This document shows, piece by piece, positions 1 through 11,814 of a DNA stretch of 64,000 nucleotides; position 1 is the first letter of the stretch; each line of letters begins with the position of its first letter. Under the pieces are notes generated by a model that saw only the letters and a program-made list of their open reading frames with translations, was not told where the DNA came from and made no database searches. The DNA comes from Isoetes taiwanensis (Eukaryota > Streptophyta > Lycopodiopsida > Isoetales > Isoetaceae), in NCBI GenBank assembly GCA_021234155.1, contig JAJEKV010000011.1, positions 19,732,677 to 19,796,676 of the forward strand. Reading direction: 5' to 3'. The translations under genes and the position numbers were made by a program.

Positions 1-110
1 GCAACTATGGCTCTCCGTTTCTTGGTAGAGATGTGTGCCTTCAAATATTGGTGTGGGCCATGTTCTAGCGACGGATTAACCTGCCTAGTGGCAAACCGTT
101 GTTAGAAGAA
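1..110 (-). pseudogene. LINE-B C-terminal fragment, cut by the window edge
   Basis: The reverse strand translates to a stretch containing RQVNPSLEHGPHQYL and KKRR. It lines up with QQVNPRLTRGPHQYL and MKKRR of the better LINE-B copy at 3.9-4.5 kb. This is the region between the reverse transcriptase and the terminal cysteine motif of a non-LTR retrotransposon. The rest of the element would lie to the left, outside the window. There are stops and no start, so it is a dead fragment. Confidence 0.6.
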
Positions 111-130
111 ATAATATCCAAATCACTAAA

Positions 131-157
131 GAATAGAATAGAATAGAATAGAATAGA
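131..157. repeat. (GAATA)n microsatellite
   Basis: Five tandem GAATA units. The same pentamer occurs at 3498-3524, and at 3841-3856 it forms the 3' tail of a LINE-B insertion. The isolated copies may therefore be old LINE tails; at 3498 no LINE body is visible next to it. Confidence 0.8.
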
Positions 158-1429
158 TAACTTGCAAAATACGCAACAGGAGGCTTGGGCAGTTTTAGAT
201 TTGGATTTAGCTTCTCATCCCGTGGACGTAAAAATTTCTTATCTTATCTTATTATAAAAGCATGTATGAGACAAACTATTAGCTAAACGAATGTTGAAAA
301 TAGGTAATTGTATATTAAAACAACTTAATTGCATTAGGCTAGCCATTAAATTAAAAAGCTAGATTTAAACCACAATTAAATATTAAGACTAGATTAAAAC
401 CATGATTAAATAAAACATGCATTTGTAGTGGTGCTTTGGGATGTTGGATTATAAGTTCTTTAATTTTTACTATTGTTAGATTTTGTTTCTTCCTTTTAAT
501 ATGCCACTATTTTTTTGTTGGAAGACGAAAAGAAACAAGGTAAGGGAGGCAATCAAACAAAAACCAATCTAAACTGCATGGGCTTACTTTTTGTAAGACA
601 TAGTACATATTGGCATTTGAATTTTTTGGTTGGTTTAAGGTTTATATTTTTTTGTTGTTTAAGGCTTGAGTAAGTGGAGTTTTGCATGGGATTAGTTTTT
701 CGTGTGCAAGATTTGTAATTGGAAGTATTCTTGGAATGATAGGCATTTGTGATGCTCTAAGTGAGCCTTGATGTTGTTGTTTGACCTATGTATATTTGGT
801 CAAGAAATTCATGATGTGGAATGGCAAATATGATGACTTGATGACGATGAGTTGTCATGCAAACATAGTATTAGTGCTTTTTATGTGCTAATATATTACT
901 TCATGACAAAAAATTCGCGTGATCATTGAATCTCAAGAAGGCATATTGAATTGAAGACTTTTCATGAACATAGCTATAGACATAGTTCGAGTCAAAAAGT
1001 CCAACAATAATTTAGGCCCAGACTCCACTTTTGGAAGTTGCAGTTACCTCAGTGGCATCAAATGCCTTGAAGATATATCTACCGTAACTGGATGTATGAT
1101 TCCACTACGGCAAAGGTAGTTCTTCCACAACAAGATCTACTTCGTTGTTCTGATTCGTGTCAAGATCCAGAAAGTGGCAACTGTTGCTGCTGCAAAATGA
1201 CGAGAGGAATCCCCTGATAGTTAAGTGGCTATTTATAGCATCTACATCCTTATCCGAAGCAAAATCCGATACTCAAATACCTCCGTTAGTGGAATCACAG
1301 AAACGAAAATACATTTTGGATGCTCGAACCAGATTGGCTGATATTCAACTTCCAGACATCAATTGACGCCAGCGGGGTACTTGGCACTAGAATGCCAAGT
1401 AACATTTAAGTACTGCACACCAGAAGGTT

Positions 1430-1572
1430 ATAGCCATTTCATGTGATTTGTTTGATAAATTTGGAAGTGGATTTTCTTTGACTACAAGAGAAAATTGATA
1501 TAGCCATTTTATGTCATTTTGTTTGCTAAATTTGGAAGTGGAACTTCTTTGACCACAAGGAAAATTTGATTT
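1430..1572. repeat. 70-bp tandem duplication
   Basis: Two adjacent units begin ATAGCCATTT at 1430 and 1500 and share the phrases AAATTTGGAAGTGGA and CTTTGAC. They differ at scattered positions. No coding frame is seen. From here to about 2.6 kb there is only AT-rich sequence with no gene I can support. Confidence 0.75.
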
Positions 1573-2690
1573 TGAGCATATGCACTGGTGTTTTAGGCAA
1601 TTTTCTTTAGTACAAAATCAAAGTTTAGTTGCAACGGCACAAATAATAGAACGTTTATTATATGCTCTATATATTTATGATGGTTTGCAACTCCAATAAC
1701 ATTTTTTCGTTGAGAGAACAGATATGTGAGTTTCTCTACATTTTTTAAAAGAATGATATTTTTTAGATTCATTATCTTGATCAAGTTTGTTACTTGGAAG
1801 ATGACAGACCTTTTGATGTTGCAATTTCATGCAAAATTAAAGAGATGTTTATGAAAAGAAATGGCCAGTATGTCAGCAAATGGAGCTCCTTTAACATACT
1901 CTCTGCTCTTCAATATCACTAGCACATTTTTGGCTCCATCTGAATAGGCACTGGTAAATATCCCGTGTTGAGGAGCTACAAAGATATTAACACATTGGTA
2001 ATATTAGTGCCTTGACCGCACTTAAATTATTTATGATTGTTGAACGGGTTTGGATGAGATGCACAATAGTTTCTATAAAGCAAGCATCCATCTGTTATTC
2101 TTTGGAATGAACATCTTCCAGAATAAATTACTACCATAGCCACGCAAGAAAGCCATTGCACTGGCCAAGTTGATCTAGAACAACATTACCAGATTGTGAG
2201 GCAAGACTGTGACCTTCTTAGATCATTCAATTTCAAGGCCCTTATCAATAGAAGAAAAAGACACTTCCTGAAGCACGTATCATGTGATCTTTTGTTGTAT
2301 CATGTGATCTTTTGCTATGTACACTCCCATAGTTCTTTTTCATTCTCCCTGCGCAACATTGTAATGCAAAATTTTGTCCGTAAATGAAGCTGTCAAAAGT
2401 CAAATCATTTGCACAAGTTTATAACGCAAACTAAAATAAAGCATGGTTGAGAAAGCAATTATCCATGCATAGGCAGTGGCCCCCATGGCCCTATAGCAAA
2501 GAACTGCTATATATCCAGTTTCTTGCATGCTTTGAATTGCAGAAGGTGACAAGCAAAGAAACAATTTTGGACATAACTAACTTTAAGGCATACTAGCAAT
2601 GGATGCCTGGCATTGCCGGGCTTTAGTAACGGCATAGAAGAGCATGCCGTTACCTCATTGATGAAAATAAGAAATGTGTCCTCGTTTAGT

Positions 2691-2845
2691 GCAATTTGTG
2701 TCGAAATGTAGATGGCACTTGGAGACGCATTGGTAAGATGTAATTCTATCGTCCACAAAATTATGATGCAATTTGTATCAAAATATAGGTGGCACTTAGG
2801 GACCCATTGATAAGATAGAAAATTGTTGTCCATACAATTATGAGT
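2691..2845. repeat. 77-bp tandem duplication
   Basis: Two units start GCAATTTGT at 2691 and 2768 and share the phrases TGGCACTT and GATAAGAT or GTAAGAT. They are diverged, so the duplication is not recent. Sequence from 2850 to 3600 shows nothing beyond the GAATA microsatellite at 3498-3524. Confidence 0.7.
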
Positions 2846-3842
2846 TTGGAGCTTAGTGATATGAGAGGACTTCATAGACTCCAAAGAAGTTGATTAGTGC
2901 ATTGTCTTTGTTTATCAGATTTGCCTTTGTTGATTTGTCTTTCCGTTTTCTAGACGATTATTAACATCTACTTGTCAAATTATGAATGATGTTTTCATCA
3001 CATTGATACTTTTATCTAAAGAATTAATGGTAACATTGGTGTTCTGCAAGCAAGGTTCATTTCAACATCATTAGTTAATAACGCTAATGTGAGGTAGAGG
3101 GATAGAACAATTTGTTTCGGATTGTGGATAGTAAAACAACTAAAGCGTGCGCAATAGATATGAATAGAGGTTTTCTTTAGATGCTACATGTAGATTGTAG
3201 TTTACATGTTAAAGCTATTTTTGGCACCAAGATTCATTCCATTAACATGCAAACAATTGACATCTAGCAAATTGAAAGCCTTAGGAGCCCTGGTTTGATA
3301 TTGCACGATATTTTTTGTTCTTGACCTTATTTTAAAAGATGAAATTGAGATAGTAAGATGCTTGATGAAATGAGTTAAAGTTGCATTAAGGTTATATGTG
3401 TTACATTTATACTTTTATGGTCCAATTTAGCTTTTATTAATGCTGGTTAAAGTAAGATACTCTATCTAAAAAGTTCAAAGAGGTCTGAAGGGTGCATAAT
3501 AGAATAGAATAGAATAGAATAGAAGTGACGTGACAAAGCATATATTAAGAAATTATGCATGTCACTAAGACCTAAATAGATGCATTGCACGATTTTGCAA
3601 GATGAAGGTCATATAGAATAGAAAACTCTCGACCATTATCCAAATATAGAATGGAAAACTCTGACCATTACCTAAATCTACAAATCTATTCTTGCTCTCA
3701 ATTTGCTTCCCATTTGTCATCTCATCACTTTGCATTCTTCAGCCTTATCTACACCTCTATTTTTGCTCTATTTTAAAAGTTGCAGGACTACTTATGGGAC
3801 ATATCTTTCCTTTATTTCACCAAGGAGTTGCAAGCAAAAAGA

Positions 3843-4477
3843 ATAGAATAGAATAGGTTTTTTAGCGTCCACGGAGACCAATTGGCCTATGGGATCCAAA
3901 CAAAAAGAGAGCAGCAAGCGTATTACTGATAGGATTAAAAAACCCTCGCCCCGAGGGTTTTCGAGGGAAAAACCTTAGCAGTAATAAGCATGCTGGCACA
4001 CTGTACAATTGCATAGGACAGTTCAATACCGTCCCGTAGGACACAAACGAGTCCGTGCATCATAACCTCCTGGAGGTATGACCCCAACAATCCCACTGAT
4101 GCTGTAGTCAATAACTGATGCAACGGCTGGCCAGGCACTAGTAATCGAACATATCGCTCTCGAATATGGGCAAATGCTGGGCAGATCTGGAGGGTATGAC
4201 ATTCATCCTCAATCACGCCCTGGTGGCAACACTGGCAAAGCCTTTGTTCTTGTGGTTCCCGAGCCCAACGCCCTGTTTCAATGCGGAGGCGATGTGCACC
4301 CGTGCGAATGGAAGCTATAAGTCTGCGCTTCTTCATGGGCAGCTGGGTGTACAAGTACTGGTGTGGGCCTCTTGTGAGCCTAGGATTGACTTGTTGCTGA
4401 TAGTGTGCCAGCTTAACATGCGTCAGAGCCTCTGCATCCCAGAGCTTGTGAAGGAAAGTAGCTTCTAGGTACAGTTT
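3843..4477 (-). mobile_element. LINE-B insertion, 3' part only
   Basis: A non-LTR retrotransposon 3' fragment, strongly 5'-truncated, on the minus strand. It ends in a TTCTA-repeat tail (GAATA on the plus strand, 3841-3856). The uninterrupted copy of the surrounding duplication at 4634-4989 shows where foreign sequence starts and stops. No clear target-site duplication is left. Confidence 0.8.
3935..4475 (-). pseudogene. LINE-B reverse transcriptase C-terminal domain
   Basis: An open reverse-strand frame that pairs almost residue for residue with the frame at 59.8-60.4 kb. Shared landmarks are a K-L-W-D-A motif near the start, M-K-K-R-R-L-I-A-S-I-R-T-G-A-H in the middle, and a cysteine/histidine cluster reading R-L-C-Q-C-C, then I-E-D-E-x-H-T-L-Q, then C-P-A. 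That cluster resembles the zinc-binding motif at the C-terminus of many LINE ORF2 proteins. The frame ends just after a short GC-rich hairpin. Upstream RT and endonuclease domains are missing, so it cannot encode an active element. Confidence 0.75.
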
Positions 4478-5286
4478 AGTGTGTACCACTGCTAAGCCCA
4501 AGCTAGTCAATGAATCTAGAATAAAAGGCAACAGGAACTTTTTATTCAACCTATTTTTTTAAAGCTGGCTCCTAGCAAGTAATCATCAAGTAATCATCAA
4601 GACGGTAGCTTCCTTTGTGAACAATAATGGGAAAAGGTCATATAGAATGGAAAACTCTCGACCATTATCCAAATATAGAATGGGAAACTCTTGACCATTA
4701 CCCAAATCTACGAATCTATTCTTGCTCTCAATTTGCTTTCCATTTGTCATCTCATCACTTTGCATTCTTCAGCCTTATCTACAGCTCTATTTTTGCTCTC
4801 TATTTTAAAAGTTGCAGGACTACTTACGGGACATATCTTTCCTTTGTTTCACCAAGGAATTGCAAGCAAAAAGGCAAGTGTGTACCATTGCTAAGCCCAA
4901 GCTAGTCAAAGACTTTTTATTCAACCTATTGCCGGCTCCTAGCAAGTAATCATCAAGACGGTAGCTTTCTTTGTGAACAATAATGGGAACTCCAACCATT
5001 TTGTGCCGTCCTCTTTTGTCAACGATTGGTCTCCAAGGTTATGTGTGTCATCTTTTGTCAGTGATTGGTCTGTAAGGTTCACGCTAAGATTGCTGTCCTA
5101 AACTGTAGCATCAAGTATTACATTAGTCATCGCTACCAGACTTCCCTGAACTTGTGCAAGCTGCCTAATCATCACTAACACCCTCCTGAACTTACACAAT
5201 CTGCCTAATCATTACTACCAGACTTCCCTGAACTTGTCTATGCACCAAGTGGTTTGATCCATTTTCCAATGTTTCAGCTAGCCTGG

Positions 5287-5300
5287 TATTACCAAAAGTT
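5287..5300. repeat. Target-site duplication, left copy (LINE-A1)
   Basis: TATTACCAAAAGTT, identical to 6599-6612. The two copies bracket a minus-strand LINE whose poly(A) tail, read as poly(T), starts at 5301. Confidence 0.9.
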
Positions 5301-6598
5301 TTTTTTATTTTTGAAGAACGTGTTTTACTTCATATTATACACTCAAAATATTACAAAATACTTCCAGAAGTAAGAAATGTCCCTGAAGCATCAATCACTT
5401 TTAGATGATCACTCCATATTGGAATTTTAATACGATCAGGCCAATTGGAAATCTGAAAGCAATTCTTCTTACGAATTTCTTGAAGCACCACCTGAGAAGA
5501 AATACGCTTATCATAAAAGACCTTTCTTCGCCTTCGCTTCCATACACTCCATATTAGCCAAGACTTTGCCATGTGAAATGCAATCCTTTTAGAAGCAGTC
5601 CACTGATTTGGATAAATACCCAAAAGAAAGTGCTGACTATCCAAAGATACTCCAAAAAGAGAATGCAGCCAGGACCTAAGACTACTCAGCTCTGCACACA
5701 AATATAAACAGTGCTCCAATGTTTCAATGCACCGCTCACACATTGGGCAAAGTGGGCTTACTCCCGGCTTAAAGCGATGAACCATCTGATTAACTCTCAA
5801 AGAGCAATGAATCACCTGCCAAAGTAAAACATTTACCTTTGGAGGATTATATTTAGACCAAACAAGGTTCCAGATGGATTGCCATTGAGAAGGCAAAGTC
5901 TGTAAGTGCCATTTTCGAGAAGGTGATGAAATACTTGAGGAGGTAAGCAATCTTAGCATGAACTTACTAGCTTCTTGCCTTCTTTAATACCTTGAACAAA
6001 GTTCCAGCATCTCTTGTTACCCACCTTCTTAATTAGAGGAAGAGCACTTGCTACATAAGCCCATATAGTGATATCTTTATCCAACAACCCATATGTCTCC
6101 CGAAACCATTGCCTAGGAGCAATGTCCATACCAAAATACCACTGTTCAATAGAAATAATACCTGCTCTCCTCCACCTCGCTTGGGAATGCACATGCATAA
6201 ATTCTACAACTGGGTGTAGTTGTCCATGAGTATACAAAGGCAACCACAGAAAGGGGGAAGATGCCTGGAGACAAGCTTCCCAATCAAATGTAATCACCTG
6301 CTGGACTACCTTCCAGGCCCGAAGCAAGCCTTTCAATACTGGAGAGGCATGTGAGTAAGCTTTCAATGGATATAACAATGCCCAAGGGAGCTCAATTCTC
6401 ACACCTCGCTTATGAAAAACCATACACTTCTTTACTGATTGTTTAAGTAACTTCATACCTGGTGATGCACAATCATTTTTCAACAAACTGAACAATAGCT
6501 TAGAAGCTAAGACCTTACCCTGTAAAGAAAGATCCAATATACCAAGTCCTCCTTGTTGTTTAAACAACATACATTTCTTCCACGCCACCTTCACAGAC
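5301..6598 (-). mobile_element. LINE-A1, 5'-truncated L1-type retrotransposon
   Basis: The reverse strand runs from a truncated 5' end at 6598 to a poly(A) tail at about 5301-5316. It carries the C-terminal part of ORF2 only. The bases before the tail, read on the minus strand, resemble the 3' end of LINE-A2 (ACAGAGTTCTTC or ACACGTTCTTC, then A-run). A perfect 14-bp target-site duplication flanks it, which argues that the insertion is fairly young and that truncation happened during insertion. Confidence 0.9.
5351..6594 (-). pseudogene. LINE-A1 ORF2 C-terminus with zf-RVT domain
   Basis: Two overlapping reverse-strand frames (6594-5953 and 5959-5351) make up the distal part of an L1 ORF2 protein. 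A one-step frameshift near 5955 separates them. The first has the plant L1 connecting-region landmark G-G-L-G-I-L-D-L near its start. The second has W-x-L-V-W-S-K-Y-N-P-P-K-V-N-V-L-L-W and the cysteine motif C-P-M-C-E-R-C-I-E-T-L-E-H-C, the usual zf-RVT zinc-binding signature. Endonuclease and RT catalytic parts are absent because of 5' truncation. Confidence 0.88.
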
Positions 6599-6612
6599 TA
6601 TTACCAAAAGTT
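6599..6612. repeat. Target-site duplication, right copy (LINE-A1)
   Basis: TATTACCAAAAGTT, matching 5287-5300 exactly. Confidence 0.9.
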
Positions 6613-9590
6613 GCCTTGATTAGCAGACTATTACGTACATGCAAACATACAATAATGCCAATACTATCTGGGGTTTGCAGTCTGCCCGTCTCATCTCCTT
6701 GCTCATGGAGTCAAAGTGCAGTAAGACCAAGAATGCCATCCAACTTAGTACCTAACTTAGTACCTGATACTTGCAGTAAGATCAAGACTGAAAGTCAACT
6801 TGATACCTAATACCTGTTTAAGTGAAGTAAGACCAAGAATAAAGTTAAATGCATTCTTCTCTTCTTCAGTTTGTTTGCCAAACAAAGCAGTAGGCAGATA
6901 GGCATACATGCTACTCATCAGCTATTGAATTCAACTTATGTTGTTTAAACCCATGGGATGCATAAATCACTCACTGAATATTTCTCCTTCAATAGGCTGG
7001 ATGCCTATTGATTTCAACTTATGCTGTTTAAATCCAATTAGATGCATTTATTTTTCAATTGTCTATAATAAACTTGCTATGACTTGCATTTGCTATTCTG
7101 CAACAATCATAACTGAGATATACACCATCATGAGGAAGTTAGCGCTCATAGAAATTTGCAAATGAAAACATTGCAAAACATACCTTGTGAGACTCCACAC
7201 TGTCTTCAATTAAACCATGCCCCATATAGCCACATTCACTGCCAGTCATCAGCAAGGATAGAAAGCATATAATAGACTCAATAATTCTGGCAATGTCAAT
7301 TTATTCTAACAAAAACTTTAAGCAAAAGACATGGATATGTTCCTACTGGAAAAGAATACAAACATACAAAAAAATAGAAAAAAAAACACAAAGGAATCAG
7401 CAATACATTACCATCAACAAATAACTATTTTAAGTACTTCACTACCCGGACAATTTTTCTATGTTAATTCCTACAAATACTGTTATTAGTACCATTGTGG
7501 CCAACATTAGCACATCATAATTCCCGTTCCTGCAAAACAGTCATACATACAAAGGTTGTAATAATGGACAATAATTCAATGAAGGATTCTAATTATCTTA
7601 CTTTCCATCTCAGCCTTTTCCTCCTTCCATATCATAGCACCTGCACCACTTCCAGTGCTCTTCAAGGAATAAAATGATATTTTTCCCAAATCACGCTGCA
7701 AAAACATGGACAATCATTCGTAAAAGGGAAGAGAGTTAAGAATGAAATGGTCGAACTTACAAAATGTATTAGAGGGTGTTGAGATCTAAAGCTTGGATGT
7801 TTGATCAAGCTTGATCTAAACAGACGGTCGATTGGAAGAAAGTGCAAGTTGTTCTGACCTAAGCCGGAACTGTCTGCCTGTATTTGCTCAACACATTTTG
7901 TAATGTCCGGAGATGGTTAAAATCAGCCGCTTAAGATCCCTAAGCCAAGCCAATGGCCGGAATTGCAACCTAAAGGCAGATGTATCATTTGCATACCCAT
8001 CTGTTGCTGGTGCACAGAAAGGGCAAGTTTCGTGGCATGCATGCCCACTCGCAAATAAAGAAGGGAAAAATTTTTGAACTTACGAAAAAGCCATACCCAA
8101 AAAAAAATCTTTCCTAATTTTTGGCATATCGGAAATGTTTTTTTACTGCAAAAACCTTCAAAACCTTAGGGAAATAATCTAAAAAGAAATACAAAAGCAT
8201 TTTCCACCTTGCCGAAAAATCCCAAATTAACAAGATTGATTCTTATTCAATAAAATGATGGCACCTAGCACAATCAGATGTTTTGAATGACATAAGATAC
8301 GCCTGCAATACAGAGACCAGTGAAGTTGTCAAATGCTATATCATATGCACAAGTTTATAAAGCAAATTAAAATTAGGCATGGTTGAGAAATGACCAATAA
8401 ACAGTTGGACTGAGAAGTGAATATTCATGCACAATTAAATTTATGATGCTAAGTTGCTTCTCATATGATGCTGATCATTTGCAAACAGAATATTTCCTGA
8501 AATATTTGATGATATCAATTCTTTGGCATGTCTAACCATGATGTGCGTGTTCACGAAAGCTTCTCATAGTTTTATGCGATTCGTCTAAAACATCCCTCAC
8601 GTCTAAAGCATGCTAATCTTTTTTTTTTTGAAAGTCCAATAGACATTCCACCTGGTTTTAGCCTATCCGATTAAACAAGTGTCTTCAATCCTAACCTAAA
8701 ATCCAAAATTAGTTGCAAGCGTCCATATATGACCAATCTATTCTACAAATAAGACAATTAGAATAGAAATTGATGTCTTATAGTTAGGAACTAATTTAAA
8801 TAGTTCAAATCTACTAAAAATCCATCATCGAAAGAACATTAAAAAAAGCAATGAAATGTAGAGGCAGTTACAAGGCCTGCAATCCTAGGACCATATATAA
8901 CTGAAGCTGAATTCAATATCATTTTAAGAGAGCCCAATATGTTCTGCCATTGTGGGAAAAGTCTGAAGCAGTCACATTAGTAAATAACAATGTGGATAGT
9001 GGATCAAATAATGTCTATCTATATATACAGGATGCAAACCCCTATCTAAAGTTTCCTTGTGAAGCATCATGGCAGGCCTGCCACAACATTTAAATCTTCC
9101 ATTTTCTTGTTCTTATGCTTGTGTCCATCCCGAGATACAAGCACAAGAAAATGGGTTCTATGTCATTTTTTGCATGTAATGGTATTTGGAAACATATTTT
9201 TGATAGAATCGGAGACCCTTGACTCATAGAAAAAAAAGTCTATCTATTATATAATTGCTGGGAGTTTTGCTAGTTTCTGCTAGTCATATAATTGTAATTC
9301 ATAGATTTTAGGTAACTATTTGGTCATTGTCGACTTGTTTATTTGAAGGATACTAGTGGATCTTGTATACTAAGTATGAGACTTAAAGTATGTTTTAGCC
9401 TTACAGAACCTGCCATGACATTTCTTTACTGAGTATGACTTCATCCTCCTAAAAAATAAAAATTTAGAAAAAATATAAGTTGAACTTAAAAACATCTTTA
9501 AATATCTCCATAAAAACGTTTTTTTTTTTAACAACCTTGATTCAGTGCTTAACACGTCTCTATGATCCTCTGAGAATGCCACCTAATGTA
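6613..9590. other. Intergenic stretch with no supported gene
   Basis: AT-rich sequence with short, unconvincing frames. Two features stand out. An imperfect duplication of about 84 bp begins at 6926 and again near 7010 (both contain CAACTTATG and GTTTAAA). About 90 bp at 8321-8410 resemble 2390-2455 (CACAAGTTTATAA, GCATGGTTGAGAAA). Nothing else could be named. Confidence 0.5.
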
Positions 9591-9599
9591 CCAAGGTAA

Positions 9600-10560
9600 A
9601 TAAGATCTACCTTGACTGTCAGAGCGGAAGATGACGTTCGGGATTTGAGCCTCCTCGCTAATGGCAAAGCTATAGATCTGCAAGGCCTACAAGAAGAGCT
9701 GTTGAAATGGGTTGGACTATTAATTGTTCCAATTTTAACTGCTATGTTCAATAGGTCTCTTAAAGAAGGATTTCCTGCACAATGAACAATAAGTAGAGTG
9801 GTTCCTATTTACAACGCTGGTGACAAACATTGCCTGCTAATTATCGCGCATCTACGGTTAATCCAATATTTATGAAGTTCCTTCCAGGAATGTAAATAAG
9901 CGGTTGATGGCTTGGGCTGAGGAATCAGGGGTTTTTGTTATTGGCCAGGTGAGGCCCAGATCTCAACACTCAACTTCTAATCACATTTTACATTGCATAG
10001 TTTATTAGAGAACGATCCATTATTGCTCAGTGGACTTTCAAAAGCTTTTGAACAGTCCCTGGAGATGAGCTATTGAGGAAATTGTCATAGTTGGGTGTTC
10101 ATTAGGACTTGCAAAATGTTATTTATAGGTCGTATGAAATAGTGTCAGCTCAAATGCCACCATCAAGCTAGTCTATTAATAGCAATGTGGGCACACATTA
10201 GGGTTGTCTATTTTCTCCAACACTTTCTGGGTTATACATTGATACAGCTTGAGGATTGGGTTGCCCAACATGGAGTGGAGGGGCAAGACTTGCTCATCAT
10301 ATCAACATGTATTGTTGAATATAGATGATATGGATCTTTTAGTTCATATCCCCTCCCCTCCCTCCCCCAATACGCAATAACATCTGGAGGCCCTTGACAG
10401 TTTTTGCCAAAGTACTGGGATGTTGGTCAACTTAGACAAAACCAAGTTTTGGTCGTATCCTCTTCGAAACAGTCAAGAGCACCTCATTTTATATATCAGG
10501 GTCAAATAGTGGAGGTGGTTCAAATGTACAAATATCTTGGTATCGAGTATGTAGCAAAAT
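9600..10560 (+). pseudogene. LINE-B reverse transcriptase relic
   Basis: Broken plus-strand frames carry RT landmarks in the right order. A-N-G-K-A-I-D-L-Q-G-L-Q-E-E-L-L (fingers) is followed by V-V-P-I-Y-N-A-G-D-K, then a piece like N-S-N-V-G-T-H (the usual Q-G-C-P region) and L-Y-I-D, then a degraded D-D-M-D-L-L-V-type stretch and Y-K-Y-L-G-I-E-like end. The copy at 15.1-17.9 kb has the same landmarks (N-G-K-A-A-N-L-D-G, L-Y-I-D-Q-L-E-D-W, Y-K-Y-L-G-I-E). Many stops and frameshifts show an old insertion. Confidence 0.7.
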
Positions 10561-11470
10561 AATAGGGGGTTCTAGGGGGATTTGATATGAATGTAAAAAT
10601 AACAATTTCTAAAACCATAGACCATATATCCCTGAAATAATCGAATAAGTTGTTATAAAAAAATATATAAATTCAAGATTTTAAATAATCGTATTAGCTC
10701 ACTAGGTATATTGGTTAAAGTAGTCTTAGTTAAAACATTGAATTATTTTGGTAGAGGTTCGAGCGTCCATATTTTATATTCTAAAATCTTAGGCAAAGTC
10801 GTATAGAGGTTCGATATTCCCTCAAAACCTCAGGCAAAATTGTATTTCATATTTAGCAAAATAACAGGGGGTTCTAAGGGGATTTGATATGGATGTAAAA
10901 ATAACAATTCCTGAAACCATAGACCATATATCCCTAAAACAATTGACTAAGTTGTTAAAAAAAAAAACATAAATTCAAGATTAAAAATAATTGCATTAGC
11001 TCACTGGGTATATTGGTTAAAGTAGTTTTAGTTAGGACATTGAATTATTTTGGTAGATGTTCGAGCTCCCGTATTTCATATTCTAAAATCTTAGGCAAAG
11101 TCGTATAGAGGTTCGATATTCCCTCAAAACCTTAGGCAAAATCGTATTTTATATTTAGCAAAATAACAGGGGGTTCTAAGGGGATTTGATATGGATGTAA
11201 AATTAACAATTCCTGAAACCATAGACCATATATCCTTAAAACAATCGAATAAGTTGTTATAAGAAAAAAAACATAGATTCAAGATAAAAAATAATCGCAT
11301 TAGCTTACTGGGTATATTGCTTAAAGTAGTTTTAGTTAAGACATTGAACTATTTTGGTAGAGGTTCGAGCTCTCGTATTTTATATTCTAAAATCTTAGGC
11401 AAAGTCGTATAGAGCTTCGATATTCCCTCAAAACCTTAGGCGAAATCGTATTTCATATTTCAAAATCATA
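10549..11470 (+). repeat. Three tandem ~300-bp units with tRNA-like promoter boxes
   Basis: Units begin at about 10549, 10854 and 11155, each with TAGCAAAATAA(C/T)AGGGGGTTCT. Inside each, a box-A-like TAGCTCACTGGG (TAGCTTACTGGG in unit 3) is followed about 60 bp later by a box-B-like GAGGTTCGAGC. That is the layout of an RNA polymerase III internal promoter as in tRNA genes and tRNA-derived SINEs. I see no clean cloverleaf, so I do not call a tRNA gene. A fourth unit lies at 14105-14410. Confidence 0.6.
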
Positions 11471-11590
11471 GGCGCCCCCAATCACAAATGACTATAAGCG
11501 AAACGATAGGTGCCCAGGGGACCCAACATATGATCTAAGTCACAAGATTGATGAATCCGACAACTGTGGTAGTCTAGGGTGCACTTCGTT
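11455..11590 (+). repeat. ~130-bp repeat, left copy, flanking a gene-fragment cluster
   Basis: The sequence from CATATTTCAAAATCATAGGC, through AATCACAAATGACTA and AAGCGAAACGA, to TGTGGTAGTC recurs at 14395-14525 in the same orientation. With the preceding tRNA-like unit, a direct repeat of about 430 bp flanks 11.6-14.1 kb on both sides. Confidence 0.75.
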
Positions 11591-11814
11591 TGGAAATATC
11601 TAGCATTATAACAGGGGTTTTTTTCTGTTTTTTTATTGTTTTCTCTAAGGTTTTCATATGATTTGGTGGCCCTATTCATCCAGGTGTACTAAATAGTATT
11701 TCTAGAATGCACCCTTTTGTTAGCCGTTGATTGTAGAAAAGGGGGCAAATCCTGTGGTGGAAAATTCTTTTGGGTGGGTGTGAATATCCTCCTTTTTTTT
11801 AGGGTTGTGTGGAT

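Larger units (their letters stand above)
3605..4989. repeat. Tandem duplication, first copy split by a LINE insertion
   Basis: The block starting AAGGTCATATAGAAT at 3605 recurs at 4634 and runs to about 4989 (common end GTGAACAATAATGGGAA). The second copy is about 356 bp. The first has the same sequence in two parts, 3605-3842 and 4478-4633, separated by a LINE-B 3' end. The second copy is therefore a paralogous empty site that fixes the insertion limits to within a few bases. Confidence 0.85.

Noticed and set aside
1157-1366. Small 69-codon gene
   Set aside because: No good start, no neighbours, no recognised domain and no repeat of the frame elsewhere.
131-3524. CRISPR-like or telomere-like array from GAATA repeats
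   Set aside because: Simple five-base microsatellites without spacers, in a plant nuclear context.
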